The notes under the pieces: generated by a model
Seen by the model: only the letters and a program-made list of their open reading frames with translations
What the model was told of the DNA's origin: nothing
The model's database searches: none
Shown here: positions 41,764-50,175 of the stretch, piece by piece
Numbering within the stretch: position 1 is the first letter of the stretch
Layout: each line of letters starts with the position of its first letter
Source of the DNA: a bacterium
Lineage (GTDB): Bacteria; SAR324; XYD2-FULL-50-16
DNA length: 64,000 nucleotides
Direction: 5' to 3'
Assembly (NCBI GenBank): GCA_018829445.1
Contig: JAHJTV010000093.1
Span: 1-64,000 of the forward strand
Translations under genes and position numbers: made by a program

Positions 41764-43629
41764 TCAGAGATTCGTGTCTTCAAATGGCATATTCAATTTA
41801 TAAACTCCGTATTCAAGTTTTGCCTTAACAACGCCCCCCTTTTCAAATACTTTCATCATGCCGGTATTTGAAGATAACACATCTGCAGTAAAGCCTTGCA
41901 AACCTCTATCTTTTGCCAATCGAATCAACATTTTGTAAAGAAAGGTGGCGATCCCCAGGCCGCTAAATTCTTCATCCACAACAAAGGCAACATCTGCCCA
42001 GGGTTTATCGGGCTCTTTTACAAATCTTGCTTCTGCAATGATGTGTCCTTGTCCAGGATCATTAATCAACGCCACTATGGACATAACTTGGGTATAGTCG
42101 ACATTCACATATTCCTGCATTTTTGTGTGAGGCATCGTTTTAATAGATGTGAAATATCTATAGTAAACCGCTTCGTCAGAAAACCGATAAAAAAGATGTC
42201 GCATTTCATCTTCGTCGGAAGGTTTAATGGCTCTTAATCTTAGCCTTAAACCATTACGCAGGGTGTGTTGCGTCGCGATATCTATAGGATATAAATGAGC
42301 GTTGTTTTTAAGAAAGATCTGATCGGCGTATATGATGTTTTCTTTCTTGGCTTTTTCGATTAACTCTTCGCGATCATCGGGATGGGCAATCTCAATTAAC
42401 GCTTGAGCTCTCTCACGCACTGTTCTTCCGTAAAGATAGGCTACTCCGTACTCTGTTGCTACAACATTTACCATTTCTGGAATATTCAGCAGATTAGGGT
42501 AGTTTTCAACGGAGGTTAAAAAATTGGATTTCCCTTTGGCATTACGGCTTGTCAAGCCAAAAACAGTATATCCTCCTTCGGATATCTGGGCTCCCGAGAC
42601 TACTGCCGTTGCTTGAGCCAGTCCGGCAATTACCCCTTTGTTGCCCACATGCAGGGTCACCCGTCCGGACATGTCAACCTTTCTTGCCTGAACAACGGCC
42701 ACAAATTTTGGATTTCGCCCGATCTGCAGCGGATTAAAAACTTTATCAATTCCCTGGAATTCAATTAATGGGTTACGATCAAGCCAATCCAAGAGTTCAG
42801 GAGATCCAAAAGCATACGAAGTCACAGATTGTCCCCTGTAGGTATTCTTCTTTCGGTTGGTCACCGCTCCGCTTCTAATCAGATTCATGATGTTATCACT
42901 TAAAAACGGAGTATGAATCCCCAGATCCCTCTTATGTACCAGATGCTCTCCCAAATGCTCAAAAAGTGTTCCAATTGAAGACGCAATACAACTGCCATCC
43001 TCGATTATCGCTGCAATGTTTTTTGCCACCTTGTCAAAGTTTTCACTCCTCGGCCAGGGATCAAAATATATCGGCAAATCTTTTGAATATATCAGAAAAT
43101 CAAAGTCGGCAATGGGTACAAATGTATCACCAAATGTCCTGGGTATTTTGGTATTGATCTCACCCACCACAATAGATGCCTGTTCCATGGCATGACGCGC
43201 AACATCAACGGCCACCCCCAAACTGGAGTATCCGGCTTCATTAGGAGGGGTAATCTGCACGAAAGCAACGTCAATGGGAATTCTTCTGGATTCAAGCAGT
43301 TTTGGAATCTGATCGAAACGGCTGGGAATCAAATCCACTTTTCCGGATGTAATGGCATCTGAAGCAATCCAGCCGGAAAAGAATGTCTTAAGGCGATATC
43401 GCTGAAGTCTTAATTCTTCGTGAGAAATCGCATCCCCGACACTAACAAGTTGAAGCAGTTCAAGATCTTGCAAATTATATGCTTCCGAGCCAGTCAGTGC
43501 TTTGACCAGTGTTCTGGGTTCGGCTGGGCCTGTTCCTAAAAAAATACTCATCCCGGGTTTAATCTTCTCTAAAATCTGATCGGGGGTAACTATTTTTTTT
43601 TCCCACCCTTCTGAAGTAGTATGCGGCAT
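41764..43629 (-). CDS. acetyl-CoA hydrolase/transferase fused to GNAT acetyltransferase domain
   Basis: The 621-residue protein joins two domains. Residues ~1-440 are an acetyl-CoA hydrolase/4-hydroxybutyrate CoA-transferase: FLGTGPAEPRTLVKAL, GSCIASSIGTLFEHLGEHLV, HVGNKGVIAGLAQATAVVSG and VVATEYGVAYLYGRTVRERA, where the Glu is the catalytic carrier. Residues ~455-615 are a GNAT domain: RLRLRAIKPSDEDEMRHLFY, VDEEFSGLGIATFLYKMLIR and GFTADVLSSNTGM. The CoA-transferase should move CoA between acyl groups, with the GNAT domain possibly acetylating a lysine. This fusion is known in bacteria. Usp lies upstream and VKOR downstream on the same strand. Confidence 0.9.
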   Translation of the reverse strand: MPHTTSEGWEKKIVTPDQILEKIKPGMSIFLGTGPAEPRTLVKALTGSEAYNLQDLELLQLVSVGDAISHEELRLQRYRLKTFFSGWIASDAITSGKVDLIPSRFDQIPKLLESRRIPIDVAFVQITPPNEAGYSSLGVAVDVARHAMEQASIVVGEINTKIPRTFGDTFVPIADFDFLIYSKDLPIYFDPWPRSENFDKVAKNIAAIIEDGSCIASSIGTLFEHLGEHLVHKRDLGIHTPFLSDNIMNLIRSGAVTNRKKNTYRGQSVTSYAFGSPELLDWLDRNPLIEFQGIDKVFNPLQIGRNPKFVAVVQARKVDMSGRVTLHVGNKGVIAGLAQATAVVSGAQISEGGYTVFGLTSRNAKGKSNFLTSVENYPNLLNIPEMVNVVATEYGVAYLYGRTVRERAQALIEIAHPDDREELIEKAKKENIIYADQIFLKNNAHLYPIDIATQHTLRNGLRLRLRAIKPSDEDEMRHLFYRFSDEAVYYRYFTSIKTMPHTKMQEYVNVDYTQVMSIVALINDPGQGHIIAEARFVKEPDKPWADVAFVVDEEFSGLGIATFLYKMLIRLAKDRGLQGFTADVLSSNTGMMKVFEKGGVVKAKLEYGVYKLNMPFEDTNL

Positions 43630-43687
43630 GGAATGCTTTTTAATAAATGGAATTAATGAAGAATTAGGATCATCAGTTGAATTGATC

Positions 43688-44080
43688 CTATTTTACGGTT
43701 ACAACCGGACAGCGTGCTTCCAGTATAACATGTTGAGCTGTGGAACCAAACAATAATTTACCAACTTTTGATGTTCTCTGGATTCCGATGATGATTTCAT
43801 CAATTTCGTTTTCGTTGGCAAATTTTACCAAGTCTTCTCCTGATTCAAGACCACGGATCAGTAATCTTGTTTCACAGGATATGTTTGCCTTTTCCGCAAG
43901 CGATTTCCCATAATCCAAGTGACTTTCTGCGATTCTGTGGTCTTCGACATTGTCTTTACTTCCTCCAACCATCGAGGTAACAAGGTAAACCTTGGCTTCA
44001 AATTGTTTTGCATGCTGAAGAGAAAGCTTCAACGCTTCCTGCGCGGATTTGGAATTATCATAACAAACCATTATTTTCAT
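43688..44080 (-). CDS. universal stress protein (UspA family)
   Basis: The 130-residue protein opens MKIMVCYDNSKSAQEALKLS and ends with the ATP-binding glycine motif IIIGIQRTSKVGKLLFGSTA followed by QHVILEARCPVVTVK, which is the G-2x-G-9x-G(S/T) pattern of nucleotide-binding Usp proteins. The start at 44080 has GGGGGAATC upstream; a longer start at 44122 adds 14 unlikely residues. It probably responds to starvation or redox stress. It is the first gene of a leftward group with the CoA-transferase-GNAT and VKOR genes. Confidence 0.9.
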   Translation of the reverse strand: MKIMVCYDNSKSAQEALKLSLQHAKQFEAKVYLVTSMVGGSKDNVEDHRIAESHLDYGKSLAEKANISCETRLLIRGLESGEDLVKFANENEIDEIIIGIQRTSKVGKLLFGSTAQHVILEARCPVVTVK

Positions 44081-44801
44081 GATTCCCCCTGGATTCGTTA
44101 AATTAACAATAATGAAAATCAATCGGATACAGAACGCTAAGAAAAGCTTGTGGAAAAACAGGTTGTTTCAAATGTAACTGTTTAGGTGAATAGATTGAAG
44201 GCAATTCATTGTTTGCCTGTTCAAATAAAATCAAACCGGTCGATCTTCTTTTACTACTGTAATGCCGTGTTTGGTGAGCAGTACTGTAGAAATCTCCAGC
44301 TCCGCCCTTACCCCTCCAGCTTCTCTTTTTGTTTTCGCTAGATAATTACAGTTTGATCGTTAGTTATTTCAATAGCTATTTAAATATCAATGAATATTGG
44401 TTTCAGACAATTACAAACATTTTTAAAAACTGATGCATAACACATCAAAGATGAAATACTAAAATACCAGAACAGTCTAATTCAGAATGCCTAATATTTT
44501 CAGTTAAATAAAACATTTATAATAAAACAAAACTTCAATCTATTTTAGCCCCATGTTGCACACAAACTGAGATTCATATAACATGGAATAACAGTTCTGA
44601 CAATGTTTTATCTTTTTGCCATTTGTTATGATTGGTTAAACACATACCATGCTTCGGAGATCTTGTTCAGCCTTGACATGGAATCAATCAACAATCACAT
44701 CAGGCATTATACATCCCATTTTCTAGAGGACAATTTACTATAAAGAATGATACCAGTTAGCAAAAATGAGTTTGTAACTTTATGGAGTGGAGATAGATAA
44801 C
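44081..44801. other. divergent intergenic region
   Basis: About 720 bases between usp (leftward) and the signalling genes (rightward). Around 44231-44350 on the minus strand a 37-codon frame reads YLAKTKREAGGVRAELEIST then VLLTKHGITVVKEDRPV before a TGA, with no start codon. It looks protein-like and might belong to a dispersed repeat or decayed gene. The remainder is A/T-rich with no recognised element. Confidence 0.4.
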
Positions 44802-45680
44802 ATGCACATATTGGTAATTGATGATAATGCCCAAATCCGAAAAATGCTTTCGAGTTACCTTATTAAAAACGGACATACTGTAGAAACGGCCAACGATGGC
44901 AAACAGGGATGGCATCTCATTAAAAACATGAGTAGTGAATATGACCTGGTATTTACTGATATAAAAATGCCTGTTATGAATGGCCTTGAATTATTGGAAA
45001 AAATCCGCGAAAAAGATTTGGATATTCCCGTCATTATAATGACAGGTTATGCTGTCATTGAACTGACTCTCAAGGCATTTAAACTTGGCGCCTATGATTT
45101 TTTAACCAAGCCATTTGAATTTAAGCCTCTGTTGGCAACTTTGGACAAGATTGAGTCTATTAAGGCTACCAAACAGGAACTGGTTAATATAGCAGAGTTT
45201 TATTCTGCAACTTTGAGCTTTACTATTCCCAGCAGAATCAAACTCCTCAAAAGCTTGATCCCTACCATACAAAGTCACTTCAAACCATTATGTGAATTAC
45301 ACAGAACAGACAGCCACGCAATTGCCTCCTGTCTGTTTGAAGCAGTCAAAAACGCGATTGTCTATGGTAATCTGGAAATGGATCCCGGCCTAAAGGAACA
45401 GTCCATTGACAGATTTAACGACACAATCATTGAACGTGAAACAGATCCCAGGTATTCCCATAAAAAAGTCCATTTAAAGGCTGAATTGAATTCCGACCAA
45501 CTAAAATTCGAAGTAGAAGACCAGGGACCCGGTTTTGATACATCACAACTACCTCGCTACGATGATAGTATGAAAACTCTGCCGTCTGAGAGGGGGATTT
45601 TTCTTGTGATGTCTAGCATGGATGAAGTGACATGGAATGAGACTGGAAATCGAATTACCATGATTAAGCGTTTTAGATAA
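44802..45680 (+). CDS. response regulator with anti-sigma-type HATPase domain
   Basis: The 292-residue protein joins a receiver (1-120: MHILVIDDNAQIRKMLSSYL, phospho-acceptor Asp in LVFTDIKMPVMNG, KPFEF) to a C-terminal HATPase of the RsbW/anti-sigma type (about 150-290: SCLFEAVKNAIVYGNLE as the N box, VEDQGPGFD and GIFLVMSSMDEVTWN). There is no HisKA domain, so it may phosphorylate or bind a protein such as a STAS antagonist when its receiver is phosphorylated. The ATG at 44802 has GGAG upstream. It is 73 bases before the next signalling gene, in a probable operon. Confidence 0.85.
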   Translation: MHILVIDDNAQIRKMLSSYLIKNGHTVETANDGKQGWHLIKNMSSEYDLVFTDIKMPVMNGLELLEKIREKDLDIPVIIMTGYAVIELTLKAFKLGAYDFLTKPFEFKPLLATLDKIESIKATKQELVNIAEFYSATLSFTIPSRIKLLKSLIPTIQSHFKPLCELHRTDSHAIASCLFEAVKNAIVYGNLEMDPGLKEQSIDRFNDTIIERETDPRYSHKKVHLKAELNSDQLKFEVEDQGPGFDTSQLPRYDDSMKTLPSERGIFLVMSSMDEVTWNETGNRITMIKRFR

Positions 45681-45753
45681 TTAATTCTGATCACTCTTGT
45701 GACTTTTTCCAAGAGGTAAAGCCATAACCCCAATAGCCGTTTGCTGTTATCCA

Positions 45754-47466
45754 ATGGAAGAGCTAAATCTAGACTACACTTTTAAAGAAAATATCGAGAT
45801 TGTGGATTATTTAAAAAAATCCCGCCTATTTGGACACCTCTCAGATGAGTTGTTAAACCAGTTAGTTCCACTATCTGAGTTTATTGAACATCCCCAAGGT
45901 CATAAAATTCTGTCGGAAGGCCAGGAAAACGACAAGGTCTACTTTTTAATAAAAGGTGAGGTTGGGGTTTATGTTGGAAATGATTCGATTCTAACACTAA
46001 AAAGGAAGGGGGACATATTTGGAGAAATGAGCGTAATCAGCTCTAAATCATGTTCTGCTACAGTAATAGCCAAGACACCTGTTACTGTGTTCAGTATCAT
46101 GGCCAGAGGTATAGGAAAATATTCCGATTTGAAAGCCGATAATCTGCAGAATTTTTTCTACCGCATTTTTGCCATGGTACTCACCGAGAAATTGAGCTTA
46201 ACCACCGATAAAGCCAAGCAATACGAATTTACGAATCGATTACTGGAGCAAACTCAAAAAACCCTGGAAGAAAAGATCATAGAGCAGCAAAAAGCAGAGG
46301 AAAAACGAGTTCAGTTGGAAACCCAGTTAAAACATTCCCAAAAGTTGGAGGCAATTGGAACCTTAGCAGGGGGAATTGCACATGATTTTAATAATCTCCT
46401 GTTTGCTATCTTAGGATATATATCAATGGCTAAGGAGGATTTACCTGAAAACAGCTTGATCCGGGATGATCTGGAAGAGGCAACAAAAGCGGCTAAGCGT
46501 GCAAAAGATTTAATCCAACAGATTCTTACCTTCAGTCGACAACAGGAGGGTGAAAAACAACCCATTCAAATATCACCTCTAATTAAAGAAGCTTTAAAAA
46601 TGATAAAAGCTTTCCTTCCGGCCAGCATCGAAATCCGTCAGAATCTGGAAAACCAATCCAATGTGATTCTGGCAGATCCCAGTCAAATCCATCAGATTAT
46701 TATGAATCTGTGCACAAATTCCGGTTATGCAATGAGATCATCTGGCGGATTATTGGAGATCGGTCTGACAGAGGTTGCAGTCGATGCAGGATTCGCTTCT
46801 TCTCATGCCATTATGGAAGGCGATTATTTGAAATTGACAGTGAGTGATACGGGGCATGGTATTGAAGAGGAAAACCTGGACAGGATTTTCGATCCTTTTT
46901 TCTCTACAAAGCCGGTAGGAGAAGGAACAGGAATGGGATTGGCGGTTGTCCATGGTATTGTGCGCAATCACCAGGGTACCATAGCGGTCTCCAGCGAAAA
47001 GGGTAAAAAAACCACATTTGATCTCTATTTCCCAATTGTCAAAGGAGAAATAGAGATCTGCAAAAAGGAAACCGAATCGATGCCAAAGGGCAATGAGCAC
47101 ATTTTAGTGGTCGATGATGAGATTTCCCTGGTAAAATTGGAAAAAAGAATTTTGGAAAAGTGTGGCTATAAAGTCACAACTGCCATCAGCAGCCCGGATG
47201 TTCTTGAGCTTTTCAGAGATCATCCTGAAGCTTTTGACCTGGTGATATCTGATCAAGCAATGCCCAAATTGGTTGGATCGGATCTGGCAAAAGAACTGCT
47301 TAAAATTCGACCGGATATAAAGATAATACTGGTCACAGGATATCATAGTGATGAGTTTATTTCTAAAACTAAAGAACTTGGGATAAAAGGGTGTGTAATG
47401 AAACCGATTGCTCCTCACGAATTCAGGAAAACCATTCGGGATGTACTTGATGGCAAAAAAAAATAG
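45754..47466 (+). CDS. cNMP-fold sensor histidine kinase with C-terminal receiver
   Basis: The 570-residue soluble protein has a cyclic-nucleotide-binding fold (about 20-145), a coiled coil (160-195), HisKA (LAGGIAHDFNNLL, His210), HATPase (NLCTNSGYAM, DTGHGIEEENL, GTGMGLAVVHGIV) and a C-terminal receiver (HILVVDDEISLV, Asp500 in VISDQAMP). In the cNMP fold the motif FGEMSVISSKSCSATV keeps FGE but lacks the Arg that usually binds the cyclic phosphate. The fold may therefore bind another ligand or a protein. It is a hybrid kinase and probably signals with its upstream neighbour. The two unknown paralogues follow on the same strand. Confidence 0.9.
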   Translation: MEELNLDYTFKENIEIVDYLKKSRLFGHLSDELLNQLVPLSEFIEHPQGHKILSEGQENDKVYFLIKGEVGVYVGNDSILTLKRKGDIFGEMSVISSKSCSATVIAKTPVTVFSIMARGIGKYSDLKADNLQNFFYRIFAMVLTEKLSLTTDKAKQYEFTNRLLEQTQKTLEEKIIEQQKAEEKRVQLETQLKHSQKLEAIGTLAGGIAHDFNNLLFAILGYISMAKEDLPENSLIRDDLEEATKAAKRAKDLIQQILTFSRQQEGEKQPIQISPLIKEALKMIKAFLPASIEIRQNLENQSNVILADPSQIHQIIMNLCTNSGYAMRSSGGLLEIGLTEVAVDAGFASSHAIMEGDYLKLTVSDTGHGIEEENLDRIFDPFFSTKPVGEGTGMGLAVVHGIVRNHQGTIAVSSEKGKKTTFDLYFPIVKGEIEICKKETESMPKGNEHILVVDDEISLVKLEKRILEKCGYKVTTAISSPDVLELFRDHPEAFDLVISDQAMPKLVGSDLAKELLKIRPDIKIILVTGYHSDEFISKTKELGIKGCVMKPIAPHEFRKTIRDVLDGKKK

Positions 47467-47541
47467 TAAATGAAATTGTCTTATGTTTAAATATAAGCCA
47501 GCTTAATGATAAAACGAGCCAACCTCTAACAATGTTTGAAA

Positions 47542-49743
47542 ATGCAAGAAATCATCAAATCGGTCAAACTTATCAAGGATCAAACAGGCAGCGATAAGAT
47601 GTACATTCTAAAACAGATGTCACATCATATGTTGGGTGCCAAATGGAAGTATTATCATAAGATAAAGAGCGGAGGTGAGGGGCTATCCATTTTTAAGGAA
47701 AAAACCCTGATGGAGCAGATGAAAGCAACCCAATCTGCACTAAGATTTACTTCAAAGAGCGCAAAGAAGTCCTATCGAACGGTATATCAATCCTGCATAA
47801 ACGACATTGCGGTAAACACAGGAATTAAAAAGGATAATTTTCCCGTTTTACCGGAAGCCGAAAATGGAAAAGAACCTCCATCTCTGACATCCCAGTTTGA
47901 TGAGGTGATCATCTCCTGGACTCCGTTGAAATTCTTTCTTCCGGCAAAACAGATAAGGGACAAAGGGAAAGCAACCCAACGCCATACCGAGGGGTTGGTA
48001 GCAAAGCTCTTTTTCAAAGTGGCAGCTTACTATGCAATCCCTGATAACTGGAACAAAGAAAAATTATCCATCTATACCAGGCGCATTGAGGAGGGGGCTT
48101 CCTATCAAGAGATAGTTAGTTTCATGGAGCCGTTAAAAACCGATCTCAACCAGTTCGTTGAAGCCTATGAACCTTTTTTATTCGGACAAGCCACGCTGAC
48201 CAAGGGAGCAGAACAAGAAGGTGATTCCTTTGATGATGCCATGGCTGTTGAAAGTTTTGAATCCCAGGTTAGAACCCTTTATTGGTACAACGTAATCTAC
48301 CTGGGTGTTGAGCTGTTTTTGTTTCGGTATTTCCTGACCTTGATAACATCATGTCGAAATACACAGGCGATTCGCTATTTATCAATCATTTTCGAATCAG
48401 CCTTTGAAAAGGTTATTGATAGCAGAAGTATATTTTTGGGTTCCTTTGAAACCGACCGCTCAAAGAAAAAATTTCGAGAACCTTTTGAAGAATATAAAAT
48501 AAAACGATTGGACGATCCCCGTTCAACCAAACTAAAAACAAGAAATGGAGTATATGAAACCTATGTCTATAATCTAAAACTATTGGAAGAGCTTGCTGTC
48601 AGTTTTGAAATTAATTCGCCGCCTGATGATAAATCTCAATGGGCAGATTTTATCCGATACAATTTCCTCAATTTGACCCCACCCCTGACTGACTCTGTGA
48701 GAACGGATATTGATGAAATTTTGGATGAGAACCCTCTTCCGGCGATTCCACTTAATGCCAGAGAATATGCTTTTATGCAGCTGCTGGCGACAACGGTTAA
48801 ATGCACTCGGCTCAGGCGCAAAGCCAGGCATAAAATCCTGGAACGGTTTAAAAAAAGGGTGTTAACAAATAAGGAATTTGCAGAAAAACAGATAGCCGAG
48901 ATCAAAAAAAGAGGTGAGAAAACTCTAAGAAATCTGCAAAGTAAGGCTGCCAAGATTAAGCGCTTAAAACAAACAGAAGCATCCGAGGCATTTGATAATG
49001 ATGTCGAATCCTTTAAAAAGAAATTGGATGAAAGATGTCTGGCGATTCAACAGGATGCGAATAGAGAATTAATTGCGCAAAAGGAACGGTTGCAAGCGGT
49101 ATTCAGGGAGATCTCCGAGGAGGATTCAATCAGTGCCGGGACATCAGGTAATTATATTTACCAATCATTTGAACAGATTGATGTAAAAGGTGATTTTACG
49201 TCCGAGTTTTTAAAGTATACCATAGAAAATGTTCAAAACGACTATTCCAAAGAACTGGAGCCATTTTATGAAAATATATTTGAAATTCTCAATCCATCAA
49301 TTCAGGAAAAAATTGTAATTATTCAAGCTCTAAAAAAATCAGGTGGGGAAAAAAGCTTCAATTTGACTCTTGCTCCTGAAGAGGAGCTGGAATTCGAGAA
49401 TATGATTAGCAATATGAAATTGCAGATCGAAAAGTCCATGCCGGATGTATTAAAAAGCAAACTTATCTTCCTCTCCCTTGCATTTCCTGTGGAAGATGTA
49501 TTCCGAATCAGCATTAACAATCAGAGTTTAAAAAGGCTGTTACGGTTGAAAGTTGCATTGCCAAAATCCGGAAAACAAACCCATCTGCCTTCAGAAACCG
49601 CTAAAGCAATATTGGTACTAAATATGGTGATAAACCCAGTACCTGCCAATAATTTGATTATGGCAGGAAAGGAAAACGAGCAAGATCCTCAAAAAGCAAT
49701 AAACAGTGCCTTATTAAATAAACTTTTGGGTGATCTTTCTTAA
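47542..49743 (+). CDS. unknown large protein, paralogue 1
   Basis: The 733-residue protein is not recognised. It has no signal peptide and no clear membrane segments. It is similar over its whole length to the next gene product. Conserved blocks are LMEQMKATQSALRFTSK (56-72), KATQRHTEGLVAKLFFKV (143-160), RTLYWYNVIYLGVELFLFRY (244-263), GSFETDRSKKK (300-310), RRKARHKILERFKKR (425-439) and EPFYENIFEILNPSIQEK (573-590). Residues ~425-525 are charged and likely coiled coil. The start was set by alignment to the paralogue. It follows the hybrid kinase by 75 bases. Confidence 0.75.
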   Translation: MQEIIKSVKLIKDQTGSDKMYILKQMSHHMLGAKWKYYHKIKSGGEGLSIFKEKTLMEQMKATQSALRFTSKSAKKSYRTVYQSCINDIAVNTGIKKDNFPVLPEAENGKEPPSLTSQFDEVIISWTPLKFFLPAKQIRDKGKATQRHTEGLVAKLFFKVAAYYAIPDNWNKEKLSIYTRRIEEGASYQEIVSFMEPLKTDLNQFVEAYEPFLFGQATLTKGAEQEGDSFDDAMAVESFESQVRTLYWYNVIYLGVELFLFRYFLTLITSCRNTQAIRYLSIIFESAFEKVIDSRSIFLGSFETDRSKKKFREPFEEYKIKRLDDPRSTKLKTRNGVYETYVYNLKLLEELAVSFEINSPPDDKSQWADFIRYNFLNLTPPLTDSVRTDIDEILDENPLPAIPLNAREYAFMQLLATTVKCTRLRRKARHKILERFKKRVLTNKEFAEKQIAEIKKRGEKTLRNLQSKAAKIKRLKQTEASEAFDNDVESFKKKLDERCLAIQQDANRELIAQKERLQAVFREISEEDSISAGTSGNYIYQSFEQIDVKGDFTSEFLKYTIENVQNDYSKELEPFYENIFEILNPSIQEKIVIIQALKKSGGEKSFNLTLAPEEELEFENMISNMKLQIEKSMPDVLKSKLIFLSLAFPVEDVFRISINNQSLKRLLRLKVALPKSGKQTHLPSETAKAILVLNMVINPVPANNLIMAGKENEQDPQKAINSALLNKLLGDLS

Positions 49744-50175
49744 AATATTGATTTTGCTGATTATATTGAATTAGTCTTTGAAGAGAACGAACAATTGAAA
49801 TAGTATAGGATTGGATTGTGTACCAAAGTACAGCATCGTCGAGAAGATTAGTCGATAACGGGCCTATCTTTAACCCTACTTGTCTCTTTAACGAAAAAGA
49901 AAACAGTAATGGCCTGTCACGACTGATTTGTTTTTGAAGTAAGCTTCAGTTGGATAATGCGCTTATCCAACTTTTAATACGGGTTATTTGCAGGGATTTT
50001 TGAAAAGCACTTTACTATTGTTTGGTTATCAAATCATCAAATTATATCGATTTACTGTAGCATTATTTTAGAAATTGGAAGGAAACTTGCAAATCCTTCC
50101 AACCACAAGACAAATCTGTTAAATAGACGAAACTCAGGATGCTTTTCGCATCCGATATAATGGCGACCGATTAAC
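49744..50175. other. spacer between the paralogues
   Basis: This is 432 bases of mostly non-coding sequence. Immediately after the stop of paralogue 1, the same frame stays open for 19 more codons (NIDFADYIELVFEENEQLK), which may be a remnant of a longer C-terminus or chance. The rest shows no RNA gene. Its length suggests that paralogue 2 has its own promoter. Confidence 0.4.

Noticed and set aside
44231..44350. Protein-like minus-strand frame YLAKTKREAGG...DRPV
   Set aside because: There is no start codon or site, and it is only about 40 codons long. It may come from a dispersed repeat, but this cannot be shown from one copy.
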